A stretch of DNA of 64,000 bases from Lachnospiraceae bacterium (lineage in GTDB: Bacteria > Bacillota > Clostridia > Lachnospirales > Lachnospiraceae). Below are positions 1 through 5,928 of this stretch, in pieces (positions within the stretch are counted from its first letter, which is position 1; each line of letters begins with the position of its first letter). The notes beneath the pieces were generated by a model. The model did no database searches and had not been told where the DNA came from. It worked only from the letters and a program-made list of their open reading frames with translations. Made by a program: the position numbers and the translations under genes. The stretch is taken from positions 1-64,000 of the forward strand of contig CAJTBO010000024.1 of NCBI GenBank assembly GCA_910573755.1, read 5' to 3'.

Positions 1-120
1 GGCAGCACCGAAAAAGGGGTTGCTTAGACACCGCCTATAGGCGGTACCGAAAAATGCCCCGGAGGGGTTCATCCAAACCACCGGCAGAGCCGGTGGTCAA
101 GCCGTATGGCTGTGATTTAT
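1..120. repeat. Cluster of short-loop hairpins at the window edge
   Basis: Three successive inverted repeats are visible: ACCGCC-TATA-GGCGGT (30-45), CCCC-GGA-GGGG (57-67) and ACCACCGGC-AGA-GCCGGTGGT (77-97). The word ACCGAAAAA occurs twice (7-15 and 46-54). There is no open frame of note. The organisation resembles clusters near 1603, 5788, 24884 and 56910, so it may be one member of a dispersed structured-repeat family. It may continue left of the window. Function is unknown. Confidence 0.6.
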
Positions 121-154
121 AATCATATCCCATATATTGGACTCCCGCATTAAA

Positions 155-198
155 AAACCACCAATATGTATTTAATGATTTCTACATACTGGTGGTTT
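155..198 (-). terminator. Rho-independent terminator of the toxin-antitoxin pair
   Basis: A 16-bp stem (AAACCACCA... paired with ...GGTGGTTT, one wobble) is followed on the minus strand by a run of T. It lies about 50 bases beyond the stop codon of the ParE-like toxin gene and probably ends that transcript. Confidence 0.75.
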
Positions 199-247
199 GA
201 TCTATAATTATGTGAGGTTATCTTTTTACACATTAAGAATCTTTCTT

Positions 248-559
248 CTATATAAGATTCCTGTATTCCCTTCTACCGTCAACAATCGCATATATTGTAA
301 CAACCTTTTCATCCTCATTTACTTTGTAAAATACCAGATGTCTTTCAGCTATAAGGGCTCTATAACCCTGCTTACGTAGGATTGAATACCGTGGAATGCT
401 ACCGGACATAGGAAATTCTTCTAATCGTCTTATTGCCGTTTCAATCTTATCCAGATAATTCAAGGCAATATCCGTACTCCCGGAATCATCCGCAATATAG
501 AAGATAATCTCTCTTAGCTGCTCGTCTGCTTTATCTGTTCTGATAATTTTATACTTCAT
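248..559 (-). CDS. ParE/RelE-family toxin of a type II toxin-antitoxin pair
   Basis: The 103-residue protein has the length and pattern of the RelE/ParE superfamily: an N-terminal beta strand, a helical segment containing ALNYLDKIETAIRRLEEFP, a SGSIPRY turn, then strands with GYRALIAERHLVFYKV and a VTIYAIVDGRREY end. Members either cleave mRNA on the ribosome or poison gyrase. Pairing with a Phd/YefM-type antitoxin does not settle which, and the motif pattern (P.SGS.P, R.Y) leans to ParE. The gene overlaps the antitoxin by 11 bases, so the two are probably translationally coupled. Both genes look intact. Confidence 0.85.
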   Translation of the reverse strand: MKYKIIRTDKADEQLREIIFYIADDSGSTDIALNYLDKIETAIRRLEEFPMSGSIPRYSILRKQGYRALIAERHLVFYKVNEDEKVVTIYAIVDGRREYRNLI

Positions 560-830
560 GGGATTGCCTCTCTAAAAGTGACTTCCTTAGATCATCGAAT
601 GTATTTTGTATTGGGGCTATCCTGCCATTAGCAACATCCTCTTCCGCTTCTGCCAAAGTACGCAGCAATTCCAGTTCTGATTTCATCTGATAATAATCCT
701 GTAATCCCAAAATTGCTGTATCACCCCGACCATTTACTGTAATAATGACAGGATTTCGTTCATCATGGCATTGTTTGGATATTTCGTTGTAATGATTTCT
801 CAAATCTGAAGATGGTCTGATTGCTTCCAT
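549..830 (-). CDS. Phd/YefM-family antitoxin
   Basis: This 93-residue protein begins MEAIRPSSDLRNHYNEIS and continues with an ITVNGRGDTAILGLQDYYQM segment, the typical N-terminal DNA-binding half of Phd/YefM antitoxins. It is followed by an acidic helix (ELLRTLAEAEEDVANG) that would wrap around and neutralise the toxin. The start has an AAAGGA ribosome site 8 bases upstream. In this family the antitoxin represses its own operon, and the palindromic AT-rich promoter region just upstream fits that. It is the first gene of a two-gene operon with the downstream ParE-like toxin. Confidence 0.85.
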   Translation of the reverse strand: MEAIRPSSDLRNHYNEISKQCHDERNPVIITVNGRGDTAILGLQDYYQMKSELELLRTLAEAEEDVANGRIAPIQNTFDDLRKSLLERQSHEV

Positions 831-883
831 AATATATATCCTTTCTGCACATAAAAGATCGGCTAAACCAATAGTATAGTCAT

Positions 884-912
884 ATTATATCTTAATATGC
901 ATATATTCTCAA
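884..912 (-). promoter_or_regulatory. Sigma-A promoter and palindromic operator of the TA operon
   Basis: On the minus strand TTGAGA (907-912) and TATAAT (884-889) are separated by exactly 17 bases. The spacer contains the perfect palindrome ATATGCATAT, a plausible antitoxin/toxin operator. It lies about 55 bases upstream of the antitoxin start. Confidence 0.7.
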
Positions 913-1013
913 TGCTATTTTTTTACAAAATTAAAGTTCTCAGCAGGTCCATCTAAATAAATACCTATTTTTCAAGGTTTTCAGTCTATGGAAGTGCGAA
1001 AAATGGCTTGTTT

Positions 1014-1229
1014 TCATTGTTGTAAAATTCCTTTACAGAATTTCCATATGCCTCTATAGTTCTTTTTGATTTCCTGTCGAGATACATTTTTTGTTTGAAT
1101 TCTTTCACCATTTTTTCCATCAAAATACCCTCTCAGAATCTTTTTTGAGTTTTTCCTGATATATATTTCTATTTCTTTTTTGAGTTTTTGATCAATTTTC
1201 ATTGGATCACTTATAAAAAACTCAAACAA
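1014..1229 (-). CDS. Short basic ORF of unknown function
   Basis: The reading frame encodes up to 71 residues rich in Lys and Ile (for example KKEIEIYIRKNSKKILRG). The first codon would be TTG; an internal ATG at 1202 is an alternative. No clear ribosome site precedes either. I do not recognise it. It lies in an AT-rich stretch with other decayed genes, so it may be a fragment rather than an expressed gene. Confidence 0.25.
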   Translation of the reverse strand: MFEFFISDPMKIDQKLKKEIEIYIRKNSKKILRGYFDGKNGERIQTKNVSRQEIKKNYRGIWKFCKGILQQ

Positions 1230-1314
1230 ATTTCCATTATTTTGAGAAAATAAAAAAGAGCATTTCTGCCCTAACTCTCATATGTTTTCCAGTTATAGAG
1301 ATAATTGCACGAAA

Positions 1315-1354
1315 AAAGCACCATCAGATTATTTATCTCATCCGTTGGTGCTTT
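1315..1354 (-). terminator. Rho-independent terminator
   Basis: AAAGCACCA (1315-1323) pairs with TGGTGCTTT (1346-1354), and the minus-strand transcript continues into a run of six T. The upstream arm overlaps the region just after the stop of the decayed gene at 1333-1532, which suggests that gene was once a real transcription unit. Confidence 0.65.
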
Positions 1355-1532
1355 CCATAATTCCATATTTCCTCATCAATATTTTTTCCTCTCTCACCGG
1401 GAATAACAAAACTATCCCAATCGACAGGATCCTTTCTTACTTTCTTTTGCGGATAATCCAACAAAGTAACTATGACTTCCTTCTATATAATATGGACTGC
1501 CTATATTCCACACAGTCCACAAAATCCGCCAT
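1333..1532 (-). pseudogene. Frameshifted antitoxin-like small gene
   Basis: An ATG at 1532 opens MADFVDCVEYRQSILYRRKS and then stops. The next frame continues with about 49 codons including VIVTLLDYPQKKVRKDPVDW, then DSFVIPGERGKNIDEEIW, and stops at 1333 next to a good terminator. The C-terminal part resembles the tail of small AbrB/VapB-like antitoxins in Clostridia (a DPVDWD.FV pattern), from memory only. Coding-like sequence in two frames with an interrupting stop suggests a frameshifted remnant. No partner toxin is visible. Confidence 0.4.
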
Positions 1533-1602
1533 ATTATCTTTCAAGCCTCCTCATTTGTATGTCTGTCTTTATCGCTTAGGCATGGCTTAGATAAAGCATT
1601 AC

Positions 1603-1679
1603 GCGAGTAAACTCGCAATAGTGGTTTCCTTATGCCGGACTGGCGGTTTCCGCCAGCCCGGATATGCGGTTTCACCGCA
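1603..1679. repeat. Cluster of three short-loop hairpins
   Basis: Three perfect hairpins follow each other: GCGAGT-AA-ACTCGC (1603-1616), CTGGCGG-TTT-CCGCCAG (1640-1656) and TGCGGT-TTC-ACCGCA (1665-1679). Stems are 6-7 bp with very short loops. There is no T tract, so these are not ordinary terminators. It is similar in design to the clusters at 30, 5788, 24884 and 56910. Confidence 0.65.
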
Positions 1680-2194
1680 CAAGAATATTCATTGAGACAA
1701 GCGGGACTTTTCGCAATAGTACAGCATACATACAGAATTGATTACCAGTATTGCGGAATGATGTAAAGTTCATTGTATCGGCATCAAGCAAAGCGGAAAA
1801 AGCGGTTAAGTATATACTGAATGAAGCTGAAGTATGAGCGTAAAAAATGGGTGCAACCGATGGGATCAGAACGGCTACACCCTATTATAATGCTTATATT
1901 TATGTGTTTATATTATACGCCATTTATTGACGGTCTATTTTATGCTATATTATTATATCACGTTATGATTTTAGGGACAAATCAGGCTTATAATGGTATT
2001 TGTGATAATTTATAGCCTGATTGTCTGAATATGCTAAATGGGCTTAGAATCGTGATGTATGATAAGGATTATGGCTACATATGGCAGTAGTTCTGACCTG
2101 ATCAGGGGGAGGGACTGAAGGTATATCCCGGTAGGTTTACATCTTTTTTCTGAAACTTTAGTCTGAGAAAGCGCCTATCTAATCTATATATACG
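1680..2194. other. Intergenic stretch without a supported gene
   Basis: The 64-codon plus-strand frame at 1821-2015 has no ribosome site and a hydrophobic low-complexity translation, so I do not call it. A short coding-like tail (FIVSASSKAEKAVKYILNEA, stop near 1836) may be the end of a lost gene. No promoter, RNA or repeat was recognised. Confidence 0.4.
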
Positions 2195-2428
2195 TCACCT
2201 CAAAATTTCAATCCCTAATCCAACCTCTATTTCTCCATCATGTGTACAAGCCTGGACAAAACGTACTTTATTTTGTGCTTTCGGCGCTGATAAAACCACA
2301 AACTGATCCGGAGTAACAAACATATCCGCTAAATACTCCTCGACATCAATATCTCTAAAATCAATAAGCTCACTTTCTTGGTTTCTCAACATAAAACTTT
2401 GTTCTGGCTCTTCGGTTTTAAAAACCAC
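2195..2428 (-). pseudogene. Truncated hypothetical protein ending at a rearrangement junction
   Basis: The 77-residue frame contains ESELIDFRDIDVEEYLADM, VTPDQFVVLSAPKAQNKVRF and a GEIEVGLGIEIL end. It has no recognised family. Its open frame begins right after a stop codon at 2429-2431 with only a GTG available and no ribosome site, and the ATG-initiated DUF819 fragment begins 9 bases away on the other strand. This looks like the 3' part of a longer gene cut at a junction near 2430. Confidence 0.45.
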
Positions 2429-2436
2429 TTAACTCT

Positions 2437-3060
2437 ATGATTACCAATGGTTTTACCTACATTGCAGTGCTGATCTTTATTGCTGCAATGCCCGTGTGGC
2501 TGCAGAAGTATACGAAATCCAAATTTTTCGACTATGCGCCGCCCATCGTATTGCTCTATCTGCTTACGATGATTTTCTGCACACTGAAAGTGTGGGATAT
2601 GGAATCTACCAAGGCTGCATACTCCGCACTGAAAAACAACATTCTTTACGCCATGATCTTCCTGACTCTGCTTCGCTACGGCATCCGCAAGATCATGAAA
2701 CCCGGTCCCAAGATGCCGGGCGGCTTCTTCGCCGCATCCGTTTCCATCGGCATCGCTTTTATCGTTACCTTCGCGGTTATGAAAGGCGCTATCGGTGCGG
2801 AAGCATGGAAGCCTCCTGGCGCTTTATGCGGAATCTGGATGGGCGGCTCCGGCAATATGATCGCCGTACAGGCTGCTCCGGATATCGGGGAGACGGAAAT
2901 GGCATATGCCCTTGTGGTGGATTCCATCGACTACTCCATCCGGGTAATGTTCCTGCTCCGGGCAATCAACCCGGCGCCCTTGTTGATGGCACTGACGGGG
3001 TACGTCATCGGCACCGGCGGCGGTATTATCGTAGCACGTATTATGGGAATGTTTGCGTAG
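2437..3060 (+). pseudogene. DUF819-family membrane protein with internal deletion
   Basis: The protein (207 residues) starts MITNGFTYIAVLIFIAAMPV and carries the family's N-terminal half with several membrane segments and the LCGIWMGGSGNMIAVQ motif. At about residue 178 it passes directly into the family's C-terminal end (PLLMALTGYVIGTGGG). Family members are roughly 370-400 residues, so about half, the middle and later membrane segments, is missing while the frame is kept. There is no ribosome site before the ATG. It is unlikely to be functional as a transporter. Confidence 0.7.
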
Positions 3061-3190
3061 GCGGTGTCTGCCCGGGTCTATAACATATGTCCCTTTTAAG
3101 TAAAATATTGCTACGGCATAACATCGGCAGTTTCTGCAACACCAGTCTGAAAAGGGAATTACATATTAAAGAACAGACCGTAAAATAACA

Positions 3191-3228
3191 AATGCTCTGA
3201 GAGTTTTTATATTATCTCTCAGAGCATT
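3191..3228. terminator. Bidirectional terminator hairpin
   Basis: A perfect 13-bp stem, AATGCTCTGAGAG (3191-3203) with CTCTCAGAGCATT (3216-3228), has a T-rich stretch on the plus side and TTTGTTATTTT on the minus side. It sits between the DUF819 remnant and the convergent Ala-rich protein gene. Confidence 0.7.
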
Positions 3229-3323
3229 TTTACCGGATGGACAGCTCAAACGCATTCTCTTCCCGGGGGGTTTTTCCTCCGCGCCCTTTCCCACAACGCC
3301 TGCCGCCGCCCTTATGCCGTTTC

Positions 3324-4439
3324 TTATTCATAAGTTGTGCAGTAGCTGTTTCTGTCGCCGTTAAGGACATGCTGGTACATATGCACCCTTGTGAATTCTT
3401 CATAATCAGTAGAAGAATAACCACAGTTGCAATGGTAGTGTGCCACTTTCTGCTCTTCGCCACCCAGTACAAGTGTAGCCTCTTCGCCATATACGATACA
3501 TGAATCCATGTATTTCCCATCAGCCCATGACTGTTCAGCTACTGCCTGTTCTGCTGCCGCCTTCTCTGCCGCAAGTCTTTCGGCCTCCGCTTTCTCTGCT
3601 GCTGCCTTCTCTGCTGCTGCCTTCTCTGCCGCCGCCTGTTCTGCCGCTTTTTTCTCCGCTGCTGCCTTCTCTGCTGCTGCCTGTTCTGCCGCTTTTTTCT
3701 CCGCTGCTGCCTTCTCCGCTGCTGCCTTCTCTGCCGCTTTTTTCTCCGCTGCCGCCTGTTCTGCTGCTGCTTTCTCCGCTGCTTTTTTCTCCGCTGCCGC
3801 CTGTTCTGCTGCTGCTTTCTCCGCTGCTGCCTTCTCCGCCGCCGCTTTCTCTGCCGTTGCCTGTTCCGCCGCTGCTTTCTCCGCCGCCGCTTTCTCCGCC
3901 GTTGCCTGTTCCGTCGCCGCTTTCTCTACCGCATTACCGGACTTTCCGGAATCAGCGGGAGCCCCATTAGCGTTTACAGCAGTTTCCATTTTTTGGAACG
4001 CCGCTGCCGTACCCTTGCCCGTCTTGCTGCCTATGGATGCCGCATTGCCGGCGCCTGCCGCGTTATCGGTTTTGTCCGCGCTTACAACTTTTACATCGCC
4101 TGTCGTATCATCGGACTTTTGTCTATTATCAGCCCTCTGTTCGCTATCGGGCTTTTGTTTGTTATCAGACTTCTGTCCGTCGCCGGCAATATATTCAGAC
4201 TTTGCCGCTGCCTCTTCTACCGCATCGGCCTTTTCTGCCGCATCGGCTTCTTCCGCGATAACGCTTTCATCACCGATGTCCTCTGCGTCAGCGAATGTCT
4301 CTGTATCTTTATCAGCGATTACAGAAGTGTCAGCCGCATTCCGACCGGAGCTGACTGCTATCGGTACTCCAACTGCAAGAGTGGTTGTGGTCACTCCGGC
4401 TAAGATTTTTACTGCGATCTTTTTCATCATTGCTTTCAT
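3324..4439 (-). CDS. Secreted Ala/Glu/Lys-repeat protein with a Cys/His C-terminal domain
   Basis: The 371-residue protein has an N-terminal membrane/signal segment (MKKIAVKILAGVTTTTLAVG), then an acidic Ser/Ala/Asp-rich region, then about 150 residues of 5-6 residue repeats of the type AEKAAAEQAAAEKKA, likely a long single helix or coiled stalk. A compact end follows with HYHCNCGYSSTDYEEFT, RVHMYQHV and a final Cys, which could bind a metal (C.C ... H...H). The start at 4439 is preferred over 4454 because GGAG lies 9 bases upstream. I infer an exported rod with a C-terminal knob; function is unknown. The repeats make copy number prone to change. Confidence 0.75.
   Translation of the reverse strand: MKAMMKKIAVKILAGVTTTTLAVGVPIAVSSGRNAADTSVIADKDTETFADAEDIGDESVIAEEADAAEKADAVEEAAAKSEYIAGDGQKSDNKQKPDSEQRADNRQKSDDTTGDVKVVSADKTDNAAGAGNAASIGSKTGKGTAAAFQKMETAVNANGAPADSGKSGNAVEKAATEQATAEKAAAEKAAAEQATAEKAAAEKAAAEKAAAEQAAAEKKAAEKAAAEQAAAEKKAAEKAAAEKAAAEKKAAEQAAAEKAAAEKKAAEQAAAEKAAAEKAAAEKAEAERLAAEKAAAEQAVAEQSWADGKYMDSCIVYGEEATLVLGGEEQKVAHYHCNCGYSSTDYEEFTRVHMYQHVLNGDRNSYCTTYE
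3550..3925. repeat. Tandem low-complexity repeat inside the Ala-rich gene
   Basis: Short units of 15-18 bases built from GCTGCTGCCTTCTC-like sequence repeat about 25 times and encode the AEKAAAEQ helix on the minus strand. The same DNA is open in other frames, giving Ser/Ala- or Leu/Pro-rich phantom proteins that should be ignored. Confidence 0.8.
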
Positions 4440-4539
4440 AAGTTTTTTCTCCATTTCAAAAGTAGTTTTTATTGCTTACACACATAAAACGACTGAGGAA
4501 ACCGATCGGTTGCAGGTTTTCAAAAAAAATTTCATTTTC

Positions 4540-5067
4540 TTATGTCAGCCTGTTGATTTTGTTTTGGGTCAGGATCGTTTTCACAAGCTGATAAATAAAG
4601 GCGGGAACTCCGATGATAGCCGATAATACCGCCTTAACTCCTATATAAATAATCCAGAACCAAAATGTTCCAAATAATGAAACAGGAAAGAATGACTGCA
4701 GGTATGTTAAAAATTTCCAACCAAACGGAATGCAGAACGCAACAAAGAACAATCCCACATAATCGAGAAGATTGTCGTACGCATCCGGATGTGTAGCCTC
4801 CCACCATACAAAAAAGATGCCGACCAGAACGCCGATAACAGCGGTTTTTATAAACTCGCTGCGGGTGTCAATCAGAGCGTCCTTATATTTCTGCCTTCGC
4901 TGATCCTCTTTGTTTTGGGCCTGCTGCTTCTTCTCCTGCCGAGTCCTGGCGGCACAGGCATCACACATACAGGGCGTATACTTTTCAGCGCACTCTCTGC
5001 ACAATCCCTTTCCGCATTTCTGGCAGGTTGCGACAGCTTCTCTCTCGGTGTGATTAAAACATTTCAT
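4540..5067 (-). CDS. B-box-like zinc-finger membrane protein
   Basis: This 175-residue protein starts MKCFNHTEREAVATCQKCGK and has a B-box-like zinc finger (C..H ... C..C ... C..C ... C.C..C, residues 3-38). A charged helix (RTRQEKKQQAQNKEDQRRQK) and three or four hydrophobic segments follow (about 72-90, 103-120, 127-165). Such proteins are common in Clostridia and uncharacterised; the finger probably faces the cytoplasm. AAGGAG lies 10 bases before the ATG. It is followed by the Ala-rich secreted protein and preceded by a 49-residue gene in the same direction, so the three may share the regulated promoter at 5341-5369. Confidence 0.7.
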   Translation of the reverse strand: MKCFNHTEREAVATCQKCGKGLCRECAEKYTPCMCDACAARTRQEKKQQAQNKEDQRRQKYKDALIDTRSEFIKTAVIGVLVGIFFVWWEATHPDAYDNLLDYVGLFFVAFCIPFGWKFLTYLQSFFPVSLFGTFWFWIIYIGVKAVLSAIIGVPAFIYQLVKTILTQNKINRLT

Positions 5068-5157
5068 GATGGTAATTCTCCTTTTCTTTTATGTATAGCT
5101 GATATAACATTCAGGCACTCAATCAGAAATAACGATATCAGACACAGTTTTTCATAT

Positions 5158-5307
5158 CTATACAAGCTGCTTGTCCGCATTGCACTGCTTCTCGGAGATA
5201 CTCTGCTGTGCCAGGATCCCCATGATAAAAATCCTCACTTTTTCAATAGTGGTATCATCTTTGATTTTTTCAATGTCTTCTTTTAAATCCTGCTGCGCTT
5301 TCGTCAT
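5158..5307 (-). CDS. 49-residue protein divergent from the XRE regulator
   Basis: ATG at 5307 is preceded by AAAGGAGGAGAGATCG, an excellent ribosome site. The translation is 49 residues (starts MTKAQQDLKEDIEKIKDDTT, ends NADKQLV), a charged helix followed by FIMGILAQQSISEKQC. No family is recognised. The promoter upstream overlaps a perfect 16-bp palindrome, so the gene is probably the regulated target of the divergent XRE repressor. Its small size and regulator pairing recall small mobile-element or TA partners, but nothing more specific can be said. Confidence 0.65.
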   Translation of the reverse strand: MTKAQQDLKEDIEKIKDDTTIEKVRIFIMGILAQQSISEKQCNADKQLV

Positions 5308-5337
5308 CGATCTCTCCTCCTTTATGCTGTTTATAAC

Positions 5338-5353
5338 AACAATATATATTGTT
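5338..5353. promoter_or_regulatory. Palindromic operator AACAATATATATTGTT
   Basis: A perfect 16-bp palindrome covers the -10 hexamer of the minus-strand promoter. A degenerate copy (GCAATATATTTTG, about 5399-5411) lies in the spacer of the plus-strand promoter. The arrangement fits a repressor, most likely the adjacent XRE protein, controlling both directions. Confidence 0.6.
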
Positions 5354-5369
5354 TAATACAATTTGTCAA
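5341..5369 (-). promoter_or_regulatory. Sigma-A promoter for the 49-residue gene
   Basis: On the minus strand TTGACA (5364-5369) and TATATT (5341-5346) are 17 bases apart, about 35 bases upstream of the ATG at 5307. The -10 lies inside the palindromic operator. Confidence 0.75.
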
Positions 5370-5389
5370 GTGGTTTTCAATCCGCAATG

Positions 5390-5418
5390 TTGACATTTGC
5401 AATATATTTTGATATGCT
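5390..5418 (+). promoter_or_regulatory. Sigma-A promoter for the XRE regulator
   Basis: TTGACA (5390-5395) and TATGCT (5413-5418) are 17 bases apart, followed by a short leader to the start codon at 5437. The spacer holds a degenerate half of the operator palindrome, suggesting autoregulation. Confidence 0.75.
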
Positions 5419-5436
5419 TACTTCAGTGAGGTTATT

Positions 5437-5766
5437 GTGATGGTCCATGAACGATTAAAGATACTCTTGAAAGAACTCAATATATCCCAGCGCCAGTTTG
5501 CTATGAAAATACATCTCGACACCGGCTACTTTTCAAAGATCATACACGGCAAGGTAAATCCGCCCGACCGGATACTGCTGCTTATCGAAAATGTCTTTCA
5601 TGTAAACAAAGAATGGCTGGAAAACGGTCAGGGTGAAATATTTTCCGACCAGGATATGCCTCTGGCAAAAAAGCAGGTCCTGGAATCCATTGATTATTTG
5701 AGCGACGAACAGGTCAATGCCGTATCTTCTTTTATCAAATACTTAACCGAAAATCCCAAATTGTGA
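5437..5766 (+). CDS. XRE-family helix-turn-helix regulator
   Basis: This 109-residue protein has an N-terminal HTH_3-type domain: RLKILLKELNISQRQFAMKI, then HLDTGYFSKIIHGKVNPPDR as helix 3 and turn. A C-terminal helical part (QVLESIDYLSDEQVNAVSSF) likely dimerises. Translation can begin at GTG 5437 or ATG 5440; GAGG lies about 8 bases before. It probably represses itself and the divergent 49-residue gene through the AATATATATT-type palindrome. Confidence 0.85.
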   Translation: MMVHERLKILLKELNISQRQFAMKIHLDTGYFSKIIHGKVNPPDRILLLIENVFHVNKEWLENGQGEIFSDQDMPLAKKQVLESIDYLSDEQVNAVSSFIKYLTENPKL

Positions 5767-5787
5767 TACGGTAACAAAATGTGAATC

Positions 5788-5864
5788 GAGCAGGGGAAAT
5801 CTTTTCACCTGCTCCACGCGCCGGGCACCCGTCAGCTCTGCTGACATCCTTCCTTTGGGTGCCC
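5788..5864. repeat. Hairpin cluster downstream of the XRE gene
   Basis: GAGCAGG/CCTGCTC (5788-5814) is followed by an outer GGGCACCC/GGGTGCCC stem (5823-5864) enclosing GTCAGC-TCT-GCTGAC (5831-5845). It resembles the short-loop hairpin clusters elsewhere in the window and may also help end transcription of the XRE gene. Confidence 0.55.
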
Positions 5865-5874
5865 GTGTGCATAA

Positions 5875-5906
5875 AAAGGGTGTGTCTTTATCCGGACACA
5901 CCCTTT
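5875..5906 (-). terminator. Terminator of the sigma-factor fusion gene
   Basis: AAAGGGTGTGTC (5875-5886) pairs with GACACACCCTTT (5895-5906). On the minus strand the stem ends in TTTTT. It lies about 20 bases beyond the stop of the gene at 5929-8028. Confidence 0.8.
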
Positions 5907-5928
5907 CGCTGTTCCTTTTCGAAAATAT

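Noticed and set aside
1821-2015. 64-codon plus-strand frame
   Set aside because: No ribosome site and a hydrophobic low-complexity translation with no family.
2496-3083. 195-codon plus-strand frame overlapping the DUF819 remnant
   Set aside because: The DUF819 frame has clear membrane-protein similarity; this frame is Arg/His-rich shadow sequence.
3550-3925. Possible CRISPR-like repeat array
   Set aside because: Repeats are contiguous, lack unique spacers and encode a helical protein segment.
3508-4626. Long plus-strand open frame rich in Ala, Ser and Phe
   Set aside because: It is the antisense of the repeat-rich secreted protein gene; repetitive GC-rich codons keep several frames open. 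It has no ribosome site.
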